Below, piece after piece: positions 1 through 7,352 of a stretch of DNA of 64,000 bases. This DNA is from Pyrococcus kukulkanii. GTDB lineage: Archaea > Methanobacteriota_B > Thermococci > Thermococcales > Thermococcaceae. Position 1 is the first letter of the stretch; each line of letters starts with the position of its first letter. The position numbers and the translations under genes are program-made. Location of the stretch: positions 1,913,127 to 1,977,126 of the forward strand of contig NZ_CP010835.1 of the NCBI RefSeq assembly GCF_001577775.1, in the 5' to 3' direction. The notes under the pieces were generated by a model. It saw nothing but the letters and a program-made list of their open reading frames with translations, made no database searches and was not told where the DNA came from.

Positions 1-184
1 GGTACCATCTAACTGCAACCTTTCCCTTATTGGTTTCAGCTATCACAAGCCCAAAGGGCATATCTCCTGCCCAGTGGTGCCTGTAAAAGGTGACCTCGTA
101 ACCTTCCTCCCTCAACTTCTTCAGCACGAACTTCAGGGCTTCCCCGGGTCCACCCTCTATTTTCGCGAATCCTATAGTTGGCAT
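1..184 (-). CDS. Conserved hypothetical protein, 3' part outside window
   Basis: Reading leftwards from an ATG at 182-184, the frame stays open for 61 codons to the window edge. The peptide starts MPTIGFAKIEGGPGEALKF and contains a basic amphipathic helix (KKLREEGYEV) followed by a predicted strand-rich part. A GGTG ribosome site lies about six bases before the ATG. I do not recognise the family and the C-terminus is missing, so no function is assigned. Confidence 0.6.
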   Translation of the reverse strand, partial: MPTIGFAKIEGGPGEALKFVLKKLREEGYEVTFYRHHWAGDMPFGLVIAETNKGKVAVRWY

Positions 185-212
185 TCCATTCACCTTTGGT
201 TCGAATTTCTAA

Positions 213-677
213 TCACATTGATTTATTATTCGAATATTTAAATGCTTTTCGAAGGTTTTCTATTGAATATTCCTCGCCCGTTAAACTATCGATTATTGAA
301 CCTTCCGTTATCCAAAAGACCTTATAGGCCTTCTCCCACCTTATAACTTCAACCCTGGGATACCACCAGGAAACTACCCTTGAGTTTCCCCATGTTATCG
401 CGCTTTCAATGGCCTTTTGTTTGGCCTCTTCGAAGTCAACTAGGTACTCCATAACGGTGTTCTCTGGAACCTCCCATTCCTCGATCTCGATAAATGAATT
501 TCCCCTTTCAGCCCCGAATCTGTAAGCGTCGATATATGCAAAATAATCAAAGATTTTGTCCTTCATTCCCAGACGTTTGTAAAATAAACGCAGGTGGAAT
601 ATCCAGTATGGGTAAAGTATGAACTTACATTCACTTTTTGGTTTGAATATGGGCCTCATAATCTTTACATTCTTCAA
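213..677 (-). CDS. Hypothetical protein, TTG start preferred
   Basis: A 154-codon frame rich in Trp, Tyr and Phe (for example YPYWIFHLRLFYKRL and VVSWWYPRVEVIRWEKAYKVFW), with no obvious membrane segment or catalytic motif. The longest frame begins at 728 but has no ribosome site. A TTG at 675-677 is preceded by GGTGA five bases upstream and gives a protein starting MKNVKIMRPIFKPK, so I prefer it. The divergent gene at 790 probably shares the AT-rich intergenic space. Function unknown. Confidence 0.6.
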   Translation of the reverse strand: MKNVKIMRPIFKPKSECKFILYPYWIFHLRLFYKRLGMKDKIFDYFAYIDAYRFGAERGNSFIEIEEWEVPENTVMEYLVDFEEAKQKAIESAITWGNSRVVSWWYPRVEVIRWEKAYKVFWITEGSIIDSLTGEEYSIENLRKAFKYSNNKSM

Positions 678-732
678 ATTTTTCACCCCCCAATATTTAC
701 AACTATATTCATGTATATTAATGTTCACTTAA

Positions 733-778
733 CTTTTATAAGGTTGTGTTCCCCTTAATTAATTTTGTAAACCTAATG
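733..778 (+). promoter_or_regulatory. TATA box and AACCTAATG element upstream of the symporter operon
   Basis: CTTTTATAAGG at 733-743 is a good archaeal TATA box, which puts the transcription start near 765. TTTTGTAAACCTAATG at 763-778 lies at the expected start point. A very similar element occurs next to the TATA box of the proline dehydrogenase genes at 591-607 of the third kilobase (2591-2607), so the two transcripts may share a regulator. Confidence 0.5.
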
Positions 779-789
779 GGGGTGTTCAC

Positions 790-957
790 ATGGGTCTCAG
801 TGGTGCGGCCTGGGCTACCCTCTTAATTCCAACGATTTTGGCGTTTGTTGTGATGTTACTGTATGGCTTCTGGGACAAAATTACTGGAAAGGAGTACTAC
901 GTAGATGAGGAGATTCTCGCGTACGATGAAGAACTCCTTAAGGAGGGAGGCAAATGA
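790..957 (+). CDS. Small single-span membrane partner of the sodium symporter
   Basis: A 55-residue protein starting MGLSGAAWATLLIPTILAF. One hydrophobic helix (about residues 5-28) is followed by an acidic tail (VDEEILAYDEELLKEGG). Its stop codon overlaps the start of the downstream symporter as ATGA, which implies translational coupling. A GGGGGTG ribosome site precedes the ATG. Small single-helix proteins encoded directly before solute:sodium symporters are known as accessory subunits. I infer the same role here from position, size and topology, not from sequence identity. Confidence 0.7.
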   Translation: MGLSGAAWATLLIPTILAFVVMLLYGFWDKITGKEYYVDEEILAYDEELLKEGGK

Positions 958-2567
958 ACTTTGGCGTGCTCTTTGGGTTCTTGGTATACCTGGTAATACT
1001 AGCATATATAGGATGGTGGGCCAATAGGTACACGAGGACTGAAGATCAGTACTTCGTTGGTGGCAGGAAAGTTCATGTTCTTGCGGCAACTTTGTCGGAT
1101 AAGGCAAGTGATTTTTCAGGCTGGCTAATGTTAGGTTATCCTGGGAGCGCATTTAAAGCAGGACTTGGTGCTTTCTGGGCTGCAATAGGCTGTCTCTACG
1201 GAACCTTAGCGGATTATCTGCTAATAGGTCCAAGGTTAAGGATCTATGCGGGAAAGTTCAGGGCAATAACTCTGCCCGACTACTTGGAGGCAAGGCTAAA
1301 GGACAACACAAAGCTCATTAGGATCCTAAGTGCAGCCATAATTCTAGTCTTCATGACAGCCTACGTTGCCGCCCAGTTTACCGCGGGAGGAAAGACATTT
1401 GCTGAGGGCTTTGGAGTAAGCGTTACAACTGGTATACTAATTACGGTGATAATCCTGACAGCATATGTTATCACTGGAGGTTTCTTTGCAGTAGTTTGGA
1501 CCGATGTAGTTCAGGCAATGTTTATGTTAATGACGTTGATAATAGTTCCAATCTTAGCGTTAGTTGAAGTTGGCGGTCTTGATTCTGCCACTGCTGCAAT
1601 AGCCTCAGTTGATCTGGCAAAACTCCATCCATTCGGTGGTAAAACAGGTTTTGCAGCCCTGATATTTGCAATAGGCTATGCTTCGTGGATAGTTGGTTAC
1701 CTCGGACAGCCCCATATAGTCACAAGGTACATGAGCGTTGAGGATCCTAGGAAGCTCAGGAGGCCCGGAATATTCATTAGTGGCATCTGGACCACAATAG
1801 TTCTTTGGGGTGCTTTCTTCGCTGGCTTCCTGGGGTATGCAATGGTTGTCAAGGGTCTAATAAAAGTCGATGATCCCGAAAAGATAGTTCCAGCTTTGGC
1901 AGTTCACTTCCTACCGAGTTGGCTTGCCGGTTTCGTTATCGCGGGAATAATATCCGCGGTAATGAGTACTGCAGATTCACAGTTGTTAGTTGCATCGTCC
2001 GCAATAGCGAGGGACATCTATCACAAGGTTCTCGGTCAGGAACTTGGAAAGAAGCAAATGGTGAACATTTCAAGAGTAGTTGTAAGCATTGTTGCATTGG
2101 TAGCCTTAATATTTGCCATAAAAGGCCCAGGAGTTATTTATCAGATGGTAGCTACGGCTTGGGGAGGACTTGCTGTAGGTTTCGGCCCAATACTGACCCT
2201 TAGCCTATGGTGGAAGAGGGTAACGAAGGAGGCAGGGATAGTTGGCATGGCCTATGGTTTAGTCAGCGAAGTTCTCTTGGAGGCAAAGATCTACGGATGG
2301 GCATTCAATCCAGACGCCCCAGGGTTCTTTGGAACCCTTGGAAGGATATTTGACGGTGTCCCAGTGTTCTTTATAAACTTCTTCATTACCCTCTTCATCA
2401 TAATAATAGTCAGCCTCCTCACGAAGCCTCCCGAAGATGTAGTCAAGTTACATGAGCAGCTCTTCACAAAGGTTCCAATTGAGAGGACGGAAAAGAGAGC
2501 TATTGCAAGGACAATGAGCCAGGCAGAAAACGTGTTCGCATTTGCAACTTCTTCTGGTCTTCTCTGA
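954..2567 (+). CDS. putP: Sodium:solute symporter, PutP-type, probably proline
   Basis: A 537-residue polytopic protein of the SSF family with about 13 predicted helices. The N-terminal part (YFVGGRKVHVLAATLSDKASDFSGWLMLGYPG) and the segment SAVMSTADSQLLVASSAIARD, which carries the Na2-site Ser/Thr of PutP-type carriers, are typical. The cell would use it to import a substrate with Na+. Location just ahead of both proline dehydrogenase subunits makes proline the most likely substrate (inference). The ATG overlaps the stop of the small partner gene. Pantothenate or another small solute cannot be excluded from sequence alone. Confidence 0.87.
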   Translation: MNFGVLFGFLVYLVILAYIGWWANRYTRTEDQYFVGGRKVHVLAATLSDKASDFSGWLMLGYPGSAFKAGLGAFWAAIGCLYGTLADYLLIGPRLRIYAGKFRAITLPDYLEARLKDNTKLIRILSAAIILVFMTAYVAAQFTAGGKTFAEGFGVSVTTGILITVIILTAYVITGGFFAVVWTDVVQAMFMLMTLIIVPILALVEVGGLDSATAAIASVDLAKLHPFGGKTGFAALIFAIGYASWIVGYLGQPHIVTRYMSVEDPRKLRRPGIFISGIWTTIVLWGAFFAGFLGYAMVVKGLIKVDDPEKIVPALAVHFLPSWLAGFVIAGIISAVMSTADSQLLVASSAIARDIYHKVLGQELGKKQMVNISRVVVSIVALVALIFAIKGPGVIYQMVATAWGGLAVGFGPILTLSLWWKRVTKEAGIVGMAYGLVSEVLLEAKIYGWAFNPDAPGFFGTLGRIFDGVPVFFINFFITLFIIIIVSLLTKPPEDVVKLHEQLFTKVPIERTEKRAIARTMSQAENVFAFATSSGLL

Positions 2568-2570
2568 TTT

Positions 2571-2597
2571 CACTTTTTGTTTTAAACCTTTTTTGGT
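2571..2597 (+). terminator. T-rich end after the symporter gene
   Basis: Three T runs (TTTTTG, TTTTAAA, TTTTTTGG) follow directly after the stop codon. Thermococcales RNA polymerase terminates at oligo-T without a hairpin, so this is a plausible end for the symporter transcript just before the next promoter. Confidence 0.4.
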
Positions 2598-2616
2598 TAA
2601 CCTAATGTTTTATAAG
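2591..2616 (+). promoter_or_regulatory. Promoter of the proline dehydrogenase genes with putative operator
   Basis: TTTTATAAG at 2608-2616 is the TATA box. Immediately upstream is TTTTGGTTAACCTAATG (2591-2607), containing the palindrome GGTTAACC and the nonamer AACCTAATG also found at 770-778. Read on the other strand it is TTAGG-N4-CCAAA, close to the TTAGG-N4-CCTAA sites of the 22-28 kb region. Regulator binding here would block TBP or TFB. This is inference. Confidence 0.45.
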
Positions 2617-2663
2617 CATGGTTTTCTATTTTACAAGTGTAAACTATTTTAGAGGTGATAGCG

Positions 2664-4139
2664 TTGAGGCCATTAGACCTCACAGAGAAGAAAGGTAAGA
2701 GAGTCAGGATATTCTTTGAAGGAAGGGAGCTTGAGGGTTACGAAGGTGAAAAGCTCACGGTTTCCTTACTTGCCAACGGGATTTACTGGCTAACAACCAG
2801 CACTGAAGGGAGAAAAAGGGGAGCATTTACATTTGGCCCTGTTCCCATGGTAGTTAACGGTGTGAAGAACGTTGATGCTAGAAAAACAAAGGTTCAAGAC
2901 GGCATGAAAGTTGAGAGGCAGGTTTATGGGGAGTTTCAAGAGGAACCAGTTGGGAACTACTCTGGGAGCGTTAAGGAAGTAGTTGTGGACGTTGCGGTTA
3001 TTGGGGGAGGGCCTGCAGGCCTAGGCGCAACACTTGAGCTCCAGGATAGCTTGATGATAGCCTTAATTGAGGAAAAAGGGTGGCTCGGTGGAGATTTATG
3101 GATAAGAGGTGTGGAAGTTGAGGGTTTCGGCGACCCCAAGAGAGCCGTAGGGGATTTGGTAGATAAGCTAAACGAAAACGTGAAGGTGTTTCTGGGTAGC
3201 TCCGCCCTTGGCGTTTTTGAGAAGGGAGAGTATTTCTTAATTCCGGTTGTTAAGAGCAACGAGTTAATCGAGATCTTGGCCAAGAGAGTAGTTCTCGCAA
3301 CGGGAGCCGTTGAGAGCATAATGCTCTTCGAAAACAACGATATGCCCGGAGTCTTTAGGAGAGACTTTGCATTGGAGGTAATGAACGTTTGGGAAGTTGC
3401 CCCAGGATGGAACGTAGCAGTAACTGGAAGCAGAGCAGAAGAGGTCATTGAAGAACTTGAAAGGTGGGGAATTGACTACGTCCATATTCCAAATGTCAAG
3501 AGGGTGGAGGGAGAGGAGAAAGTTGAGAAAGTTGTAGATATGAACGGCAACGAATACAAAGTTGATGCTTTAGTGTTTGCCGATGGAAGGAGGCCGGACA
3601 TAAACCCGATAACTCAAGCTGGGGGTAGGCTCTTCTTCAGAAGAGGCTACTTTAGGCCGGTAATAGATCAGCAACACAGGATAAAGCACGGAATTTACGT
3701 TGCTGGAAGTGCTGTTTCAATTAAGCCACCTTACGCTAACTACATAGAGGGCAGACTTGTTGGGGCCTACATCTTGAAGGAATTTGGATTTGAGAGTGAG
3801 CCCTGTGTTTACGAAGAAAAGCTCAAGGAGTATGAGCCAGAAGCACTCCAAATTCCGAAGATACCCTTTGACAAGTTCAACCTCGAGGACGTTCAGATAT
3901 GCGGTTGTGATGTTTCTCTAAAGAAGGTTGATGATGTCGTTAGAAGGGGAATAACAGATCTCCAGATAATAAAGAGACTCACTCATTTAGCCATGGGCTT
4001 CTGCCAAGGTAGGTACTGCCTATTTAATGGGGCTGTCGTCGTTGCCCAGAGAACCGGAAAGAAGTTGAGTGAGATAGATCTGCCCGTTGCTAGGTCGCCT
4101 ATAAAGAATGTTAGAATGGGTGTTCTCGCTAGGAGGTGA
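2664..4139 (+). CDS. Dye-linked L-proline dehydrogenase (PDH1 type), alpha subunit
   Basis: A 491-residue flavoprotein. Residues 1-100 form a ferredoxin-like domain (EGRELEGYEGEKLTVSLLANG) that lacks the cysteines of true [2Fe-2S] versions. A dinucleotide fold follows (VAVIGGGPAGLGATLEL), with a second ATG-type motif (VLATGAVES). The C-terminal part has CGCDVS and CQGRYC cysteines of the BFD-like domain. In Thermococcales PDH1 this subunit passes electrons from the proline-oxidising beta subunit. The longest frame starts at 2655, but the GAGGTGA site there is the ribosome site for TTG 2664. Only four bases separate it from the beta gene. Confidence 0.85.
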   Translation: MRPLDLTEKKGKRVRIFFEGRELEGYEGEKLTVSLLANGIYWLTTSTEGRKRGAFTFGPVPMVVNGVKNVDARKTKVQDGMKVERQVYGEFQEEPVGNYSGSVKEVVVDVAVIGGGPAGLGATLELQDSLMIALIEEKGWLGGDLWIRGVEVEGFGDPKRAVGDLVDKLNENVKVFLGSSALGVFEKGEYFLIPVVKSNELIEILAKRVVLATGAVESIMLFENNDMPGVFRRDFALEVMNVWEVAPGWNVAVTGSRAEEVIEELERWGIDYVHIPNVKRVEGEEKVEKVVDMNGNEYKVDALVFADGRRPDINPITQAGGRLFFRRGYFRPVIDQQHRIKHGIYVAGSAVSIKPPYANYIEGRLVGAYILKEFGFESEPCVYEEKLKEYEPEALQIPKIPFDKFNLEDVQICGCDVSLKKVDDVVRRGITDLQIIKRLTHLAMGFCQGRYCLFNGAVVVAQRTGKKLSEIDLPVARSPIKNVRMGVLARR

Positions 4140-4143
4140 TTCT

Positions 4144-5292
4144 ATGCTACCCGAAAGGGCTGAGATCGTTGTTATTGGTGGGGGAATAGTGGGAGTTACC
4201 ATAGCCCATGAGCTCGCGAGGAGGGGAGAGGATGTTGTAGTTTTGGAGAAGAGGTTCATAGGTTCTGGCTCAACTTTTCGTTGTGGGACCGGAATTAGGC
4301 AACAGTTCAATGATGAGGCGAACGTTAAAGTAATGAAACGATCTGTCGAGCTTTGGAAGAAGTACAGCGAAGAATATAACTTTTCATTTGAGCAGACAGG
4401 CTATCTCTTTCTTCTGTATGATGACAAGGAAGTTGAGGAGTTTAAGCGGAACATAAAAATCCAGAACAAGTTTGGTGTGCCGACGAGGCTTATAACACCT
4501 GAGGAAGCTAAAGAGATCGTGCCTCTACTAGATATAAGTGAAGTAATCGCCGCTTCATGGAATCCCACCGATGGGAAGGCTGACCCCTTTGCCTCGACAA
4601 CTGCCTTTGCCCTAAAGGCGAAAGAGTATGGTGCTAAGCTACTGGAGTATACTGAGGTAAAGGGTTTCATAATTGAGGATGGCGAGATAAAAGGAATTAA
4701 GACCAACAGGGGTGTAATTAAGACGGGAATTGTTGTTAATGCAACGAACGCTTGGGCCAAGTTAATCAATGCAATGGCCGGAATTAAGGTGCATATTCCA
4801 ATTGAGCCGTACAAGCATCAAGCCGTAATTACGCAACCAATAAAGAGGGGCACTATAAGGCCGATGATAATATCCTTCAAGTACGGCCATGCTTACCTAA
4901 CTCAAACATCCCATGGCGGAATTATCGGCGGTGTGGGGTACGAGATAGGGCCAACTTATGACTTAACTCCAACATATGAATTCCTTAGGGAAGTCAGTTA
5001 TTACTTCACGAAGATAATTCCAGCCTTAAAGGATCTCCTAATCTTGAGAACGTGGGCCGGCTACTACGCAAAAACCCCTGACAGCAACCCAGCGATAGGA
5101 AAGATCAATGAGCTTAGTGATTACTACATAGCGGCGGGCTTCAGTGGGCATGGCTTTATGATGGCTCCCGCAGTTGCCGAGATGGTTGCAGATCTAATTA
5201 CTAAAGGCAAGACTGACCTTCCTGTTGATTGGTATGATCCCTACAGGTTTGAGAGAGGGGAACTAAGGAGTACAGCCCTACAGATGGGCTGA
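4144..5292 (+). CDS. L-proline dehydrogenase (PDH1 type), beta catalytic subunit
   Basis: A 382-residue FAD-dependent amine oxidase of the DAO/glycine oxidase family. The N-terminal nucleotide fold is IVVIGGGIVGVTIAHELARRGEDV. The C-terminal FAD contact includes YIAAGFSGHGFMMAPAVAEM. It oxidises proline to pyrroline-5-carboxylate and hands electrons to the alpha subunit. An earlier in-frame start (4108) lies inside the alpha gene; ATG 4144 follows AGGAGGTGATT and is clearly preferred. Length matches the roughly 43-kDa subunit known from Pyrococcus. Sarcosine oxidase-like activity is the alternative, less likely next to a PutP-type carrier. Confidence 0.87.
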   Translation: MLPERAEIVVIGGGIVGVTIAHELARRGEDVVVLEKRFIGSGSTFRCGTGIRQQFNDEANVKVMKRSVELWKKYSEEYNFSFEQTGYLFLLYDDKEVEEFKRNIKIQNKFGVPTRLITPEEAKEIVPLLDISEVIAASWNPTDGKADPFASTTAFALKAKEYGAKLLEYTEVKGFIIEDGEIKGIKTNRGVIKTGIVVNATNAWAKLINAMAGIKVHIPIEPYKHQAVITQPIKRGTIRPMIISFKYGHAYLTQTSHGGIIGGVGYEIGPTYDLTPTYEFLREVSYYFTKIIPALKDLLILRTWAGYYAKTPDSNPAIGKINELSDYYIAAGFSGHGFMMAPAVAEMVADLITKGKTDLPVDWYDPYRFERGELRSTALQMG

Positions 5293-5412
5293 TCATTCTT
5301 TAATTTTTAATTTATCTCCTCGATGTAAAGTATTCTTGACATTTAGTTTAACAATGATGTGTATAGGAAGACTTTTAACTTAATAATAACACTTCCAAGA
5401 TAGGGTGATAAA

Positions 5413-6426
5413 ATGGGAGTACTAAACATTGCAATAAAAGAGTTTGAGGTAGGAATTAGAACGAGAAGGTTTTATGCGACAATCTTCGTGTTCTTTGTGT
5501 TGGCTCTGGTCTTCATAAAGGTAACAAGTATAACCAGTGGGTTACCCCTCAATCTAGAAGAGATGTATAATACCCCTTTCCAGGCCCTCTTCTTCTCGTC
5601 CCTTTCATCGGCGTTTAATTATGCCGTTGCACTCCTTGCAGTCCTGTTGGGGGCCACCTCAATAAATCAAGAAATTAGGGATGGAACGATAAAGGTCCTG
5701 TATTCAAAACCAATATATAGGGATACGATTATTTGGGGCAAATTGCTAGGAGGAATTTTAATGATAGCAGTGACTGTTGGTCTGTTCTATATCTTCATGG
5801 TTGGAATAGCCCTTATATTCGGAAAGCCAGTGACAGAATACGATATCTCGAGGTTACTTGCGATATATCCTTTCACAATCCTTTACGGCGTAGCTTTCTA
5901 CTCTCTTGGACTGCTATTCTCGGTATTGATTAAAACCCCACTCAACAGCATAGTTGCTGGTATCTTGGCTTTCCTCTTTGTGGCGATAATAATTCCAATG
6001 ATCTTAGCTCCCCTTATCGCTTTTGCCATTGCTGGGGCCCCGCAATTTTCATCCTCGGAGTTTCAAACAATAAATTCGTCAAATGGATCTTCAGTCGAGA
6101 TTACTTACAATCCTTTTGAAGACAGGGAGTTTATGCAGTGGATGGAGAAGTATATGGACACTTACAGAAAGGTTATGTATGTTTCCCTTACTTACCACTT
6201 TGATGAAATCTCGGGAATAATCTTTGGAAGGAAGACAACAGAGGATGTACTCGGTGCTATAGGTCAGTTGGTAAGTATGGAGGAAGGGAGCTACAAGCTC
6301 GTGGAAGATAGGTCAATAGGGGAGGCAATAAGTTTAGTTGTTGGAAATATTATTGCTCTCATTGTCTCTACCTTCATGTTTCTTATCCCGGCTTATCTGA
6401 AATTCGCCAAGATTGATCTGAGGTGA
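5413..6426 (+). CDS. ABC-2 type transporter permease, first paralogue
   Basis: A 337-residue permease with about six membrane helices and a hydrophilic extracytoplasmic loop at roughly residues 215-290. The segment LLGATSINQEIRDGTIKVL followed by KPIYRDTIIWGKLLGG is the usual cytoplasmic coupling region of ABC-2 exporters. The same region is recognisable in the permease at 9539-10537, so the two are paralogues and probably form a heterodimer. A GGGTGATAAA site precedes ATG 5413, and a TATA-like TTTTAACTTAATAA lies about 40 bases upstream. It opens a four-gene operon. Confidence 0.8.
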   Translation: MGVLNIAIKEFEVGIRTRRFYATIFVFFVLALVFIKVTSITSGLPLNLEEMYNTPFQALFFSSLSSAFNYAVALLAVLLGATSINQEIRDGTIKVLYSKPIYRDTIIWGKLLGGILMIAVTVGLFYIFMVGIALIFGKPVTEYDISRLLAIYPFTILYGVAFYSLGLLFSVLIKTPLNSIVAGILAFLFVAIIIPMILAPLIAFAIAGAPQFSSSEFQTINSSNGSSVEITYNPFEDREFMQWMEKYMDTYRKVMYVSLTYHFDEISGIIFGRKTTEDVLGAIGQLVSMEEGSYKLVEDRSIGEAISLVVGNIIALIVSTFMFLIPAYLKFAKIDLR

Positions 6427-6432
6427 TGTATT

Positions 6433-7350
6433 ATGAATGTTATTGAGATTAAAAACCTAACAAAAAGCTATGGGAAGTTTAAGGCTGTGGACAATCTAAA
6501 TCTAGCAGTTGAAAAGGGCATAGTTTTTGGATTTTTGGGGCCAAATGGTGCTGGGAAAACCACGACCATATTAAGCATGCTTGGCCTAATAATCCCGGAC
6601 AGTGGGGAGATAAGGATCCTGGGACATGACATATTTAGGGAGCCAATAAAGGCTAAGGAGAGGCTCGGATTTCTACCAGAAAACGCCACAATATATGAAG
6701 AGCTAACGGCGTGGAGAAACCTTGACTTCTTTGCAAGCTTCTACAATATGTCGAAGGCAGAAAAAGAGAAGAGAATCGAAGAGTTGCTCAAACTTGTCGG
6801 CCTTTGGGATGCAAGGTACAGGAAGGTAAAAACATTTTCTAAAGGAATGAAGCAGAGGCTTTTGTTGGCTCAAGCATTGATAAATGATCCCGAGCTCCTA
6901 ATACTTGATGAACCAACGAGCGGTCTTGATCCAGAGGGTGCCCATCTTGTTAAAAGCATAATTAGGGAGCAGAGGAAGGCTGGCAAGACAATATTCTTCT
7001 CGTCCCACATACTAAGCGAGGTCGAAGAATTAGCAGATAAAGTGGGCATTATAGTAAAAGGAAAACTGAGAACCGTCGGAACGCTTGATGAGATAAAGAA
7101 GCAGTTCATGGAACTTGAGGGTTACGAAATAAAGATAGAAACTAAACAGGCTCTCCCCGAAATTGAGCATCCTGAAATAATAAGGATCGAGAAACTAGCC
7201 GACAATAGGGCGATAATATTTGCAAAGAGCGATATAAGGGAGGAGATAAGTGAAATGCTGTCCTCCAAGGGAATTACGATACTTAGCTTAGAAATTGAAG
7301 AGCCCAGCTTGGAGGATGTGTTTCTTAGGACAATTTATAGGAGGGAGTGA
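6433..7350 (+). CDS. ABC transporter ATP-binding protein
   Basis: A 305-residue ATPase with Walker A GPNGAGKTT (about residues 38-46), signature FSKGMKQRL, Walker B LLILDEPTSGLDPEG and H-loop FSSHILSEVEE. A C-terminal extension (EIKIETKQALPEIEHPEI) of the type found in drug/antibiotic-like exporter ATPases follows. It powers the two flanking ABC-2 permeases. It sits six bases after the first permease, and its TGA overlaps the alternative GTG of the next frame. Confidence 0.88.
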   Translation: MNVIEIKNLTKSYGKFKAVDNLNLAVEKGIVFGFLGPNGAGKTTTILSMLGLIIPDSGEIRILGHDIFREPIKAKERLGFLPENATIYEELTAWRNLDFFASFYNMSKAEKEKRIEELLKLVGLWDARYRKVKTFSKGMKQRLLLAQALINDPELLILDEPTSGLDPEGAHLVKSIIREQRKAGKTIFFSSHILSEVEELADKVGIIVKGKLRTVGTLDEIKKQFMELEGYEIKIETKQALPEIEHPEIIRIEKLADNRAIIFAKSDIREEISEMLSSKGITILSLEIEEPSLEDVFLRTIYRRE

Positions 7351-7352
7351 TT

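Noticed and set aside
856..1152. Leftward 98-codon frame opposite the symporter start
   Set aside because: It covers the coupled small gene and symporter, has no ribosome site and a composition typical of antisense frames.
2957..3448. Leftward 163-codon frame within the proline dehydrogenase alpha gene
   Set aside because: Ser/Thr/Pro-rich antisense shadow of a well-supported enzyme; many similar shadows were left out for the same reason.
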